NCBI RefSeq assembly: GCF_013618865.1
Contig: NZ_JABSOE010000021.1
Location: forward strand, 1 to 63,851
Direction of reading: 5' to 3'
DNA: 63,851 nucleotides
Source: Phocaeicola faecicola
Lineage (GTDB): Bacteria; Bacteroidota; Bacteroidia; Bacteroidales; Bacteroidaceae
The notes under the pieces were generated by a model. That model saw only the letters and a program-made list of their open reading frames with translations, ran no database searches and had not been told where the DNA came from. Each line of letters begins with the position of its first letter. Position 1 is the stretch's first letter. The position numbers and the translations under genes were made by a program. Below are positions 26,859 through 35,733 of this stretch, in pieces.

Positions 26859-27884
26859 ATGAAAAAACTATGTATCGTATTGTGCCTGCTGGCGCTGCAA
26901 ACCTCCCTGGGAGTGTTTGCCAAAAGTCCCAGACAGGCAGTTCCTTCTCCATTGGAAAAAGGATTGGGAAGCATCAACCGCGAAAGCGCACAGGCTTTTG
27001 TGGAATTTCTTGCCAGTGACGAACTGCAGGGCAGAGAGGCTGGAACAGAAGGGGGACGGATAGCGGGCAACTACCTTGCTTCGCTGCTGAAGTTATGGAA
27101 GGTGCAACCTCTGTACAAGGATTATTTCCAGCCGTTCGAGGCCTACCGGGTGGAACGGCAGCGAAAAGGAAGGCTGCAGGTGCATCCGGATTCCATCCGG
27201 CAGATCAAGGAACAGGGAGTATATCAGAAATACGCCATGCGGAACATCCTGTGCCAGATAGAAGGGAAAAAGAAAGAGGAGTATGTCGTGATCGGGGCAC
27301 ATTATGACCACCTGGGCATTGACCCGATGCTGGCAGGCGACCGTATCTACAACGGAGCCGACGACAATGCTTCCGGAGTTTCGGCCGTACTGCAGATTCT
27401 GAGAGGTTTTCTTACTTCCGGTACCCAGCCTGAACGGACCATCATCTTTGCCTTCTGGGACGGTGAGGAGAAAGGACTGCTGGGGTCGAAGTATTTCGCC
27501 CAGACCTTCGCGGACATGAAAAAGATTAAGGGCTATCTGAATTTTGACATGATTGGAAGGAACAACGACGAAAACCGTCCGCTGCACGTGGTCTATTTCT
27601 ATACGGCCGGTCAGCCGGTATTCGGAGAATGGCTGAAAAAGGACATTCAGGAGTACCGCCTGCAACTGGAACCGGATTACAGGGCGTGGGACCGTCCGAC
27701 GGGAGGAAGTGACAATGCCACCTTCGCGCTTCATGACATTCCCATCATGTGGTATCATACCGACGGGCACCGCGATTATCACCTGCCGGGAGATGAATCC
27801 GACAAACTCAACTGGAACAAACTGGTAGAGATTACCCGGGCGGCCTTTCTGGGTATGTGGAAAATGGCCAACGAAAACTGGTAA
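26859..27884 (+). CDS. M28-family zinc peptidase, exported
   Basis: 341 residues with a signal peptide (to about 21, LGVFA-KSP). The di-zinc M28 motifs are present in order: HYDHLG (His), YNGADDNASG (bridging Asp), WDGEEKGLLGS (catalytic Glu-Glu), NFDMIGRN (Asp) and MWYHTDGHRDYHLPGD (His). Members are aminopeptidases or glutaminyl-cyclase-like enzymes acting in the periplasm or at the surface. It lies 28 nt after rsgA and may be co-transcribed with it. Confidence 0.92.
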   Translation: MKKLCIVLCLLALQTSLGVFAKSPRQAVPSPLEKGLGSINRESAQAFVEFLASDELQGREAGTEGGRIAGNYLASLLKLWKVQPLYKDYFQPFEAYRVERQRKGRLQVHPDSIRQIKEQGVYQKYAMRNILCQIEGKKKEEYVVIGAHYDHLGIDPMLAGDRIYNGADDNASGVSAVLQILRGFLTSGTQPERTIIFAFWDGEEKGLLGSKYFAQTFADMKKIKGYLNFDMIGRNNDENRPLHVVYFYTAGQPVFGEWLKKDIQEYRLQLEPDYRAWDRPTGGSDNATFALHDIPIMWYHTDGHRDYHLPGDESDKLNWNKLVEITRAAFLGMWKMANENW

Positions 27885-27959
27885 CCACACATACATGGCT
27901 TTATCCGCACATCAGCGAATAAAGTCTGAATGTCCGATACAGCTGCATAAACCCGCGGA
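27885..27959. other. Start of intergenic stretch after the M28 gene
   Basis: The whole 27885..28247 stretch has no convincing gene. It holds the paired hairpin repeat (27960..28037), about 140 nt with nothing recognised, and a bidirectional terminator (28181..28232). Confidence 0.4.
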
Positions 27960-28037
27960 GGAAGGTCATACAACTTCCGTACGGAGGTTGTCCGACCCGC
28001 GCAGGGAGGTTATACGACCTCGCTACGCGGGTCGGAC
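27960..28037. repeat. Two diverged copies of a ~35-bp palindromic unit (REP-like)
   Basis: Unit 1 (27960..27996) and unit 2 (28004..28037) align along their length, sharing the pattern GGnAGGTnATACnACnTC then TACG, GG and GTC...GAC. Unit 1 folds alone: ACAACTTCCG and CGGAGGTTGT around a TA loop, 10 bp with one G-U. Unit 2 has an inner GAGGT/ACCTC stem, and GTCCGACCCGCG (27990..28001) pairs perfectly over 12 bp with 28026..28037. It resembles extragenic palindromic repeats. It could also end the M28 transcript (TTTATATAA follows). Confidence 0.65.
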
Positions 28038-28180
28038 TTTATATAAGCCTCCACAGGAAAGTCCCTTTCTTTGTGTCAGAGAATTCATCAGTAGTGTACC
28101 CAGTCTCCATACTTGATACAGAAAAATCTCAGAATAAAACATTTCAGAAGTAATGAAATAACTAACCGAAATGAATCTAC

Positions 28181-28232
28181 AAAAAAACTCCCGCAAATCC
28201 ATTGGAAAACCTGGATTTACGGGAGTTTTTTT
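28181..28232 (-). terminator. Bidirectional terminator after the PCMD lipoprotein gene
   Basis: A 7-A tract and ACTCCCG on one side pair with CGGGAGT and a 7-T tract on the other; an inner AAATCC/GGATTT stem extends it. It lies 16 nt beyond the minus-strand stop codon and is U-tailed in both directions. Confidence 0.88.
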
Positions 28233-28247
28233 AATTTTTGCTTCCTT

Positions 28248-29762
28248 TTAACGGTTCACAATTGTTACATCGTCAATCAACAGTTTGCTACCTACGGCTG
28301 CATTGTAGGCTGCACCGTCGGCACTGGCAGAGAAGATAACTGCCAACTTGTACTTCTTCGAAGGATCGTATTCTTTCACGTAATTCAGCTTCAACTCAAA
28401 CGGAGTGAATTCTGTAACCTCATTGCCGTTTTTCAATACAGCCTGAGCTACAATCTTTTCAGAAGTATAGATGTTTGAACCATCCAAGGTTTCCTCTTCA
28501 CTTTCTACCTCATACAATACAGCAGAAAGAGCGCATTCGTCAGTCTTGCCTTCCTGCAATTCACCTGCTGCATTATAGAATTCCTTTCCCGGAGTGTATT
28601 TATAGTAACCGGTCACTCTGTCCGGCTGCTGAGTATACATCACACCGAAACTGGTTGTTTTCATCGGATCTTTCATTCCAGCAAAAGCATTAAAACTACC
28701 CAGGAAAACAGTAGCAGCTGTTACTTTAGGAACCTTAGCCCCCATCATTGTTCCTCCCTTGGTATCTACGCTTTCCAGTAAGGCAGAAAAATTTCCTGTA
28801 TATGCATCTGATGAAGGACGTACCGGATATTCTCCATCGTATTGAATGCCTCCCAAAGCTCCCATCTTTTTAATCAGTGCCACTGCATTGTTACAGGATG
28901 CCCAGCCCTCTACCATATGAATCTTGTCTTCCTCCGGATACAATGAAGTATCATATGACCAATTCTCAAAATCATAATTCAGCATAGTCTGTGCAGAGGC
29001 ACTGTATACGACCGCCGTACCGTCTTCAGCTATTACCGTATATTTTACCACCTTGCCATTGGAGAAATCCTGAGCCACACCGTTACCCGGTTCTACGGTT
29101 GCCTTTTCTGAGATTTTAATGGTCGGAACCATGGCGCTCAACTGTTCAGGAGTTACATCTTCAGCTACTACAAACTTAATTGTATGGCTTTCCTCATCAA
29201 TTACAGGCTGTTCAACAACTACTCCATCGGCTGCGTCAAAAGTAAAACTCAGGATCTTGGCCTCACTGCTCTCTGTTCCGGAAAGACGAGTACCTTCGTA
29301 CACCACATTCACTTTCTGGTCCGTAGAACCCAGTTTTGCATTGATATCCATAACAATTTTTATCGCACCGCCAACCAAGGCACCTGAAGCATTTACATCG
29401 GCAGTCAGCATTCCTGTTACATCAATAGCTGTAGTTCCAGTAAAGGTATATCCATTGGCAGCCTCAACCAACTGACAATTATTCAAATTCACGTCTCCTA
29501 CAGGAATATTCATGAAACTGAAATCTTTCATGGAAAGATTAATGGAGTTGTCACTTGCCTTTTCAATCTGTATCTGCTGTGCCACAGGACCCCCCAGCTG
29601 AGTTCCATCTACCTGTACCACCAGAGTACCTTTATACTTTCCGGCAATTTCCTGGTCAATAGGAAAAACGACAGCGGCATTGTCGTCATCGCTGCTACAT
29701 GCAGTAAACACCGATCCGGTGCAGCAGGCAGCAAATAAATACACTAATAAATTCTTTTTCAT
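28248..29762 (-). CDS. Surface lipoprotein with calycin-like and PCMD domains
   Basis: 504 residues. Lipoprotein signal with Cys21 (SVFTACSSDDD). A beta-rich calycin-like domain spans about 35-160 (AGKYKGTLVVQVDG...). A cadherin/DUF5018-like segment spans about 165-255 (AKILSFTFDAADG, TPEQLSAMVPTI, YTVIAEDGT). The C-terminal PCMD domain spans about 260-504 (YDFENWSYD, GWASCNNA, SKLLIDDVTIV). PCMD (putative carbohydrate metabolism domain) proteins are Bacteroidetes surface lipoproteins with jelly-roll folds and no proven activity. It is a single gene with its own promoter (29840..29870) and terminator. The divergently transcribed AraC regulator may control it. Confidence 0.82.
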   Translation of the reverse strand: MKKNLLVYLFAACCTGSVFTACSSDDDNAAVVFPIDQEIAGKYKGTLVVQVDGTQLGGPVAQQIQIEKASDNSINLSMKDFSFMNIPVGDVNLNNCQLVEAANGYTFTGTTAIDVTGMLTADVNASGALVGGAIKIVMDINAKLGSTDQKVNVVYEGTRLSGTESSEAKILSFTFDAADGVVVEQPVIDEESHTIKFVVAEDVTPEQLSAMVPTIKISEKATVEPGNGVAQDFSNGKVVKYTVIAEDGTAVVYSASAQTMLNYDFENWSYDTSLYPEEDKIHMVEGWASCNNAVALIKKMGALGGIQYDGEYPVRPSSDAYTGNFSALLESVDTKGGTMMGAKVPKVTAATVFLGSFNAFAGMKDPMKTTSFGVMYTQQPDRVTGYYKYTPGKEFYNAAGELQEGKTDECALSAVLYEVESEEETLDGSNIYTSEKIVAQAVLKNGNEVTEFTPFELKLNYVKEYDPSKKYKLAVIFSASADGAAYNAAVGSKLLIDDVTIVNR

Positions 29763-29839
29763 CTTAAAATAAAACGTTTAGTTAATAAAAACCGGTGCGA
29801 CAATCACTGTCCCTCCGGCATTTCATAATTATTTCGCTG

Positions 29840-29870
29840 CAAAGTAACGACGATTTTTAAGCCTCCACAA
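29840..29870 (-). promoter_or_regulatory. Promoter of the PCMD lipoprotein gene
   Basis: On the minus strand TTG (29870..29868), 20 nt, TTACTTTG (29847..29840). It leaves a ~70-nt leader before the ATG at 29762. Confidence 0.65.
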
Positions 29871-30030
29871 GGTCTATTTGTCTTATTTTTGTCCTATTTT
29901 TAAAGTATCCTACTGTTTTTCTTTTAGAAAATCATGTAGAACCAGGTTTTTTCTGATTAATTTACATACAATAATAGTTCTTTTTTTAAAATCACATTAA
30001 GCAATCATGGGCGAAACTAAAGAAAAAAAC

Positions 30031-30038
30031 TATATTTG
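30031..30038 (+). promoter_or_regulatory. -7 element of the AraC-family gene
   Basis: TATATTTG is an exact match 40 nt before the start codon; no TTTG lies at the expected -33 position. The 29871..30030 stretch between the two divergent promoters holds no gene and may contain the regulator's binding site. Confidence 0.45.
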
Positions 30039-30078
30039 TACTCTTGAAACAATCATCAATACACGTTAATATAATAGT

Positions 30079-30924
30079 ATGGAAAAAGAACTTCCCAAGA
30101 TAGAATTACCCGAGGAATGGCTCATCGGTACAGGTATCAACAAAGAATTACTTAGCCTGTACACCAATTTCCCCTGTCGACTCAAGTCTGAAATCTTCGT
30201 GCTCTGCATGGACGGAGAAATAGAAGCCTCAGTCAACCTGAACCATATATCGGTGCGTGCGAATGATTTCGTTACCCTCATGCCCGGAAGCATTTTCCAG
30301 ATACACAGTGTAGAGGGAAACCTGAAGATTTATTTCGGAGGGTTCTCTTCCAGCTACATTGAGCAGGCCAATCTGGACCTGTCTGTCTTAAAGACCCTGT
30401 TCATTACCCTGGGAAGACCCGTATTCAGTCTGAAACCGGAAGGAGCCAAACTGATGGAGGAATATTTCTGCTTCCTGATCAAGCTGTATGAGTTCTTCAA
30501 CGAAGACGCACGGAAAATGATTACCCCGTACCTGTACAATAATATTCATGCCGGTATCTCTGCCATCTACAAGACCCGTCAGGATACCAAGTGTGTACTC
30601 TCAAAGAGTGAACAGATCTGCAAGAACTTTGCCCAGCTCGTCATGCAAAAATACAACGAGACCCGGAACGTAGCCTGGTATGCCCAGAAACTGGGCATCA
30701 CCCATGCCCATCTGTGCACTACCGTAAAGCAAGTTACGGGAAACACATGCATTGAAATCATTTCGCGTATGGTCATCATGGATGCCAAATCCCAGTTGAA
30801 GTCGACCTCCCTGTCCATCCAGGAAATTTCAGACTCACTGAACTTTGCCAACATGTCTTTCTTCGGAAAATACTTCAAACGGTATGTGGGAATGAGTCCG
30901 CTGGAATACCGCAACAATGGTTGA
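30079..30924 (+). CDS. AraC-family transcriptional regulator
   Basis: 281 residues. N-terminal cupin-like sensor half (about 1-160, e.g. VTLMPGSIFQIHSVEG). The C-terminal double helix-turn-helix spans about 180-280, with LGITHAHLCTTVKQVTG and the family signature SIQEISDSLNFANMSFFGKYFKRYVGMSPLEYRN. It binds DNA and probably responds to a small ligand. Divergent to the PCMD lipoprotein gene, the most likely local target. Confidence 0.92.
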   Translation: MEKELPKIELPEEWLIGTGINKELLSLYTNFPCRLKSEIFVLCMDGEIEASVNLNHISVRANDFVTLMPGSIFQIHSVEGNLKIYFGGFSSSYIEQANLDLSVLKTLFITLGRPVFSLKPEGAKLMEEYFCFLIKLYEFFNEDARKMITPYLYNNIHAGISAIYKTRQDTKCVLSKSEQICKNFAQLVMQKYNETRNVAWYAQKLGITHAHLCTTVKQVTGNTCIEIISRMVIMDAKSQLKSTSLSIQEISDSLNFANMSFFGKYFKRYVGMSPLEYRNNG

Positions 30925-30959
30925 CACCCATTTTCCTCCTCCCCTTCTGAAACAGACAA

Positions 30960-31009
30960 GTCCCTCCTTCTGCAGCATTCCTTTACTGAAATACTGCGGA
31001 AGGAGGGAC
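30960..31009. terminator. Hairpin between convergent AraC and PEP-synthase-like genes
   Basis: Long stem: GTCCCTCCTTC...CTGCAG (from 30960) pairs with CTGC.GAAGGAGGGAC (to 31009) around an 18-nt loop. No U run, so probably a shared mRNA end. Confidence 0.6.
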
Positions 31010-31041
31010 CGTCGATATAGTCAATAAACGTCGGAAGAAAG

Positions 31042-33993
31042 CTATGGCACCACTACTCCCAACTTTTTCTTTCCATCCATTTTAACCGTGAGCGGACGAT
31101 CAAAATGTACCCAGCGCAAGAAACGGGTTTCCTCCACTGCCGGCATGGCATTCAGCAGTTCCTGATTGTAAATGCCGTCGTTCATATACGCATTGATCGT
31201 AAAATATCCAACTCCGAAAGAAGTCAGGTTCTGGAAAAAGTGCGTTCCCTGACTCGGGTCAACCCGATAATTGGTCAGTCCGGCCTCAACGATTACCCTT
31301 GCAGCCGAAATGTTCGGCCACTTGACAGGAATGCCCAGCCAGGTATCACTGCTGCCCCATCGGCCCGGTCCTACCAATACATAATGCTTTCCTTCATCCA
31401 GGAACTGCCTGTTCAGTTTTTCTATTTCATAGGCAATCAGCTGATTGTTGGAAGCGGAATATCCCTCGGTCTTCACATAAATCACATCCTGGATATCCTC
31501 CATCACCCCATGTCCCAGAGCATTCACACTCTTCAGCAATACCTGGTCTTCGGGAATCTCATTCAAGTCTTCCTGCAGATCGGCCTTCATATCCACCATC
31601 GGACGGATCTGAAGCAGATAGAAGGTACCCTTTTTCTCCTTCGCATTCAGATTGACCGCAAATTCAATTTCCACCGGACGGCGCATCTCTCCCTGCCCGT
31701 ACTTCTGTGCCAGCCGCAGGATTTCGGCCAGCGGAAAGACATCGTGCTGCAGAATGTTCGCAAAGGTAATGACCTTACGGCCTCCCGGATAGATACCGTC
31801 ACGGATCACCATGTCATACGGATCGTAAGTGGAAGCGATGTAATTCAGCGATCCATCCGCCTCGGCCTCCTTTACCGGAAGCTTCAACAGGTTGAAACCG
31901 TCATCCAACGAGAAGTTCTGTCCCGTATTCTTCAAGTCCAGCGCATAGAAACGGGTCTGCGTCTCACGCAAAGCCATCTCCATCTCACTGGTCTGAAGCA
32001 CCTTGTCCGGATGATAAGGACAAACCCGCAGCGTAAGACCTCCGTCCACAATGTACTTACCCAGTCCCAGTGCCAGACTCACCGTACCTTCTTCGGCCAG
32101 TTCATCATTGATGGGATAATAATTAATGGAGCGGGCCACTCCGGATATGGACGGATAAAAACGGTCTCCATACTGCGTTCCTACCACCTCCTGCAGGATT
32201 ACCGCCATTTTCTCCTGATCGATGACATTGCTGGTAGCCTGCATGTAAGCCTTACTGTCCTTGTAATACACCGAAGCATATACACCTTTGATGGCATCAC
32301 TCAACATGCGCAGCATCTCATACTTATCATCGAGATAAGGAATCATATAAGTAGAATAGATTCCGGCGAAAGGCTGGTAATGAGAATCCTCCAGCAGACT
32401 GGACGAACGGATGGCAATCGGTGTCTTCACCACATCGAAGAAGGCAAAGAAATCTTCCACCAGGCGGTCAGGCAACTTTGCCTTGAGGAAGGCCCGGAGA
32501 ATCGTCTCGTCATCGGCATCGCTCAGTGCCAGCTGATACAGCTGGTTGGTATCCATAAACTCATCGAAAATATCCGTACAGAGCACCACTGTTTTCGGAA
32601 TGACTACCGAGGCATTCTCGAACTCTTCGAATTCGGCATGGCGCTTCACCATATTATCAATAAAGGCCAGTCCCCTGCCCTTTCCTCCCAGAGAGCCGTC
32701 GCCGATGCGGGCAAAATGCGAGTAACGGTCGAATCGGTCGCGCTGGAAGACAGCCACGACACCCTGGTTCTTCATCTTACGGTATTTTACGATAGCCTCG
32801 AAGATAATTTTCCGGTGCGCGTCAATGTCCTGCAAAGACTCCCAGGTAATCTGCTTCAGGAACTCAGCCACCGGGAAGATGGCACGCGAATACAACCAGC
32901 GGGATACGTGATTGCGGCTGATGTGATACAGGAAGGAATCGGCAGGAATGGAGAAAATCACATTCTGCAGTTCCTTCAGGTTGTGCACCCGAAGTACCTC
33001 TTCCTTAGTGGTCGGATTACGGAAAATAAAATCCCCGAAACCGAATTTCTCCGATACAGCCTCCCGCAGGTCAATATTCATTTTCTTCGAGTTCTTGTCG
33101 ATGAACTCCGCATTACACTTCAAGGCATAGGCCCGGTTCGATTCTTCAGCCGACTGCAGGATAAGCGGAATGAAAGGATCACGGCGGCGCACTTCGTTCA
33201 GGAACTTGACACCTGCCAGCGGATCGATCACTCCTTCGTGCGGATAACGGGCATCGGAAATAATACCCAGGGTATTGTTCTGGTACTTGTCATACAGTTC
33301 CATCGCCTCTTCGTACGAGCGTGTCAGTACTATCTTCGGACGTCCGCGCATACGGAGCGTACGCTGGTGTTCGTTCAAGGCTTCGGTGGCAAACTCCTGA
33401 CTTTGCTGCAGCACGAACTTATACAGATTGGGCAAGACGGACGAATAGAAACGGATGGAATCCTCTACCAGCAGGATCATCTGTACACCCACCTCTTTAA
33501 TATCGTGTTCCAGGTTCATCTTGTCCTCAATCAGTTTGATGATGGAAACCAGCAGATCGGTATTTCCCAGCCAGCAGAATACATATTCAAAAATACTCAG
33601 GTCTTCGTTTTCCATTCTCTCCCGGATACCGTGTGAGAACGGAGTCAATACTACCAGCGGAATGTGAGGGTACTTCTCCTTGATCTGACGGGCAATGTCA
33701 AACGTATCGCTGTTATCCGATCCGGGCATACAGATTACCAGGTCGAACATGGTATTGCCCAACTGCTTCCAGGCATCTTCCTCAGTGGAAACCTGAGTGA
33801 AACGGGGAGGATAACGCAGACTCAAATTCATGTATTCGATAAAAATCTTCTCATCGATACGCCCATCGTCCTCCAGCATGAAAGCATCATAAGGATTGGC
33901 AACCAAAAGCACATTGAAAATACGCTTTGTCATCAGGTTCACAAACTGCGTATCCTTGAAATAAAGCTGATTTAATTTTAACTTACTGAGCAT
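31042..33993 (-). CDS. PEP-synthase-like ATP-grasp protein with two N-terminal receiver-like domains
   Basis: 983 residues, cytoplasmic. Residues about 25-155 form a degenerate response-regulator-like fold (VLLVANPYDAF...FDLVICMPGSD, with Cys where the acceptor Asp is expected). About 170-310 form a second receiver with key residues intact: Glu177-Asp178, phospho-acceptor Asp248 (GIISDARYP), Ser281 and a Lys near 300. From about 425 an ATP-grasp PEP/pyruvate-binding domain follows (GDGSLGGKGRGLAFI, PIAIRSSSLLEDS, LLQIRPM near 850) and then a ~130-residue tail. The phosphohistidine swivel and PEP-binding barrel of true PEP synthase/PPDK are absent. It probably phosphorylates an unknown partner or substrate from ATP under two-component-like control. 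The family is found in Bacteroidetes; its reaction is not known to me. Confidence 0.8.
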   Translation of the reverse strand: MLSKLKLNQLYFKDTQFVNLMTKRIFNVLLVANPYDAFMLEDDGRIDEKIFIEYMNLSLRYPPRFTQVSTEEDAWKQLGNTMFDLVICMPGSDNSDTFDIARQIKEKYPHIPLVVLTPFSHGIRERMENEDLSIFEYVFCWLGNTDLLVSIIKLIEDKMNLEHDIKEVGVQMILLVEDSIRFYSSVLPNLYKFVLQQSQEFATEALNEHQRTLRMRGRPKIVLTRSYEEAMELYDKYQNNTLGIISDARYPHEGVIDPLAGVKFLNEVRRRDPFIPLILQSAEESNRAYALKCNAEFIDKNSKKMNIDLREAVSEKFGFGDFIFRNPTTKEEVLRVHNLKELQNVIFSIPADSFLYHISRNHVSRWLYSRAIFPVAEFLKQITWESLQDIDAHRKIIFEAIVKYRKMKNQGVVAVFQRDRFDRYSHFARIGDGSLGGKGRGLAFIDNMVKRHAEFEEFENASVVIPKTVVLCTDIFDEFMDTNQLYQLALSDADDETILRAFLKAKLPDRLVEDFFAFFDVVKTPIAIRSSSLLEDSHYQPFAGIYSTYMIPYLDDKYEMLRMLSDAIKGVYASVYYKDSKAYMQATSNVIDQEKMAVILQEVVGTQYGDRFYPSISGVARSINYYPINDELAEEGTVSLALGLGKYIVDGGLTLRVCPYHPDKVLQTSEMEMALRETQTRFYALDLKNTGQNFSLDDGFNLLKLPVKEAEADGSLNYIASTYDPYDMVIRDGIYPGGRKVITFANILQHDVFPLAEILRLAQKYGQGEMRRPVEIEFAVNLNAKEKKGTFYLLQIRPMVDMKADLQEDLNEIPEDQVLLKSVNALGHGVMEDIQDVIYVKTEGYSASNNQLIAYEIEKLNRQFLDEGKHYVLVGPGRWGSSDTWLGIPVKWPNISAARVIVEAGLTNYRVDPSQGTHFFQNLTSFGVGYFTINAYMNDGIYNQELLNAMPAVEETRFLRWVHFDRPLTVKMDGKKKLGVVVP

Positions 33994-34081
33994 TGCTTTC
34001 TGATTTAAGCTTTTATTTTTCTAACAAATTACGGAAATTCTGATGATTTTTCCAATAAAACTCCTCATGTTTTTAACACAA

Positions 34082-34095
34082 GGTACAATTGTACC
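34082..34095. promoter_or_regulatory. 14-bp perfect palindrome upstream of gdhA
   Basis: GGTACAATTGTACC lies 53 nt upstream of the gdhA -33 element, between the divergent gdhA and PEP-synthase-like genes. It may be an operator for a dimeric regulator; no factor can be named. Confidence 0.35.
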
Positions 34096-34148
34096 GCAAC
34101 CGGCGGCCTACATTTTATTACAATCTCAGAGAAAAAATACCCCAAACA

Positions 34149-34179
34149 TTTTGCAGTCTCCGATAAAAGAATAACTTTG
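34149..34179 (+). promoter_or_regulatory. Promoter of gdhA
   Basis: TTTTG at 34149..34153, 18 nt, TAACTTTG at 34172..34179 (exact -7), 44 nt before the start codon. Confidence 0.7.
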
Positions 34180-34223
34180 CAGTAACAAAAGAAACATTTT
34201 GTCAGACCTTAAATTAACGTGTC

Positions 34224-35561
34224 ATGAATATCAACCAAATTATGTCATCCCTGGAAGCCAAGCATCCGGGTGAGTCAGAGTATTTACAAGCCGTAAGAGA
34301 AGTATTGCTTTGTATCGAAGACGTATATAACCAGCATCCTGAATTTGAAAAAGTATCACTGATTGAACGTCTGGTAGAGCCCGACAGAATCATCACGTTC
34401 CGTGTTCCATGGGTAGATGACAAGGGTAAGGTACAGGTTAATCTGGGATATCGTGTACAGTTCAACAATGCGATAGGTCCTTACAAGGGAGGTATTCGTT
34501 TCCATGCATCAGTCAATTTGTCCATTCTGAAATTCCTGGGATTTGAACAGACTTTCAAGAACGCACTGACTACCCTTCCTATGGGTGGCGGAAAAGGCGG
34601 TTCGGATTTCTCTCCCAGAGGAAAGAGCGATGCCGAAATCATGCGCTTCTGCCAGGCATTCATGCTGGAACTGTGGCGTCATGTAGGACCGGATATGGAC
34701 GTTCCGGCAGGTGATATCGGTGTAGGCGGCCGCGAAGTGGGATACATGTTTGGTATGTATAAAAAGCTGACGCACGAATTTACAGGTACCTTCACAGGTA
34801 AGGGACTGGAATTCGGAGGTTCACTGATCCGCCCGGAAGCTACGGGATTCGGAGGTCTTTATTTCGTAAAACACATGCTCGACAAGAAGGGCATTGACAT
34901 AAAGGGAAAGACAGTAGCCATTTCAGGCTTCGGTAATGTGGCTTGGGGTGCTGCTACAAAGGCTACCCAACTGGGTGCCAAGGTAGTCACCATCTCCGGA
35001 CCGGACGGATACGTATATGACCCGAACGGTATCAGCGGAGAAAAGATCGACTACATGCTGGAACTGAGAGCTTCCGGTAACGATATCGTAGCACCTTATG
35101 CAGAAAAATATCCTGAAGCAACTTTCGTAGAAGGACGCCGTCCATGGGAAGTAAAAGTAGACATCGCATTGCCATGTGCTACCCAGAACGAATTGAACGG
35201 AGAGGATGCCAAACATCTGATTGAAAACCAGGTAACCTGCGTAGGCGAGATTTCCAACATGGGATGTACGCCGGAAGCCATCGACGCTTTCCTTGAACAT
35301 AAGATCATGTATGCTCCGGGCAAGGCAGTCAACGCTGGTGGAGTAGCTACCTCAGGTCTTGAAATGAGCCAGAATGCCATGCATCTGAGCTGGAGTGCCC
35401 AGGAAGTCGATGAAAAACTGCATCAGATTATGAACAACATTCATGAACAGTGCGTCAAATACGGAACCGAACCGGACGGATACATCAACTACGTCAAGGG
35501 AGCCAACATCGCCGGATTCATGAAGGTAGCTCATGCCATGATGGCACAAGGAATTGTTTAA
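34224..35561 (+). CDS. gdhA: NADP-type glutamate dehydrogenase
   Basis: 445 residues, typical of the hexameric bacterial enzyme. Landmarks: GPYKGGIRFH and PMGGGKGG (substrate lysines), AGDIGVGGREVGYM, and the dinucleotide fold AISGFGNVAWGAA. It forms glutamate from 2-oxoglutarate and ammonia. Single gene with its own promoter and a strong terminator (35618..35653). NADP preference is assumed from the 445-residue length and similarity to GdhA; a closely related NAD form cannot be excluded. Confidence 0.95.
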   Translation: MNINQIMSSLEAKHPGESEYLQAVREVLLCIEDVYNQHPEFEKVSLIERLVEPDRIITFRVPWVDDKGKVQVNLGYRVQFNNAIGPYKGGIRFHASVNLSILKFLGFEQTFKNALTTLPMGGGKGGSDFSPRGKSDAEIMRFCQAFMLELWRHVGPDMDVPAGDIGVGGREVGYMFGMYKKLTHEFTGTFTGKGLEFGGSLIRPEATGFGGLYFVKHMLDKKGIDIKGKTVAISGFGNVAWGAATKATQLGAKVVTISGPDGYVYDPNGISGEKIDYMLELRASGNDIVAPYAEKYPEATFVEGRRPWEVKVDIALPCATQNELNGEDAKHLIENQVTCVGEISNMGCTPEAIDAFLEHKIMYAPGKAVNAGGVATSGLEMSQNAMHLSWSAQEVDEKLHQIMNNIHEQCVKYGTEPDGYINYVKGANIAGFMKVAHAMMAQGIV

Positions 35562-35617
35562 TCATAATAAATTAAAATATCTCGTTTAGTTGTATTTGTA
35601 TTTTGTATTGTAGTTTT

Positions 35618-35653
35618 CGCTGTCTACCTGTGAAGGTGGGCAGCGCTTTTTTT
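35618..35653 (+). terminator. Terminator after gdhA
   Basis: 12-bp stem with two G-U pairs (CGCTGTCTACCT with AGGTGGGCAGCG) followed by CTTTTTTT. Confidence 0.88.
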
Positions 35654-35733
35654 ATCCGGTAAGTAAAAAAATACATCGGATAAGGTATACACTGAGAGAA
35701 ACGTGCGTTATTCCAATAAAAGACCTTATGCAT

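Noticed and set aside
25907..27070. 387-codon minus-strand ORF opposite rsgA and the M28 gene
   Set aside because: It spans two unrelated real genes on the other strand and shows no domain.
27895..28116. 73-codon ORF after the M28 gene
   Set aside because: It runs through the palindromic repeat pair; the frame is explained by the repeat and not by coding constraint.
31105..33636. 843-codon plus-strand ORF opposite the receiver-ATP-grasp gene
   Set aside because: It is an antisense shadow: the minus-strand frame carries recognisable domains, while this one is Arg/Gln/His-rich with no motif.
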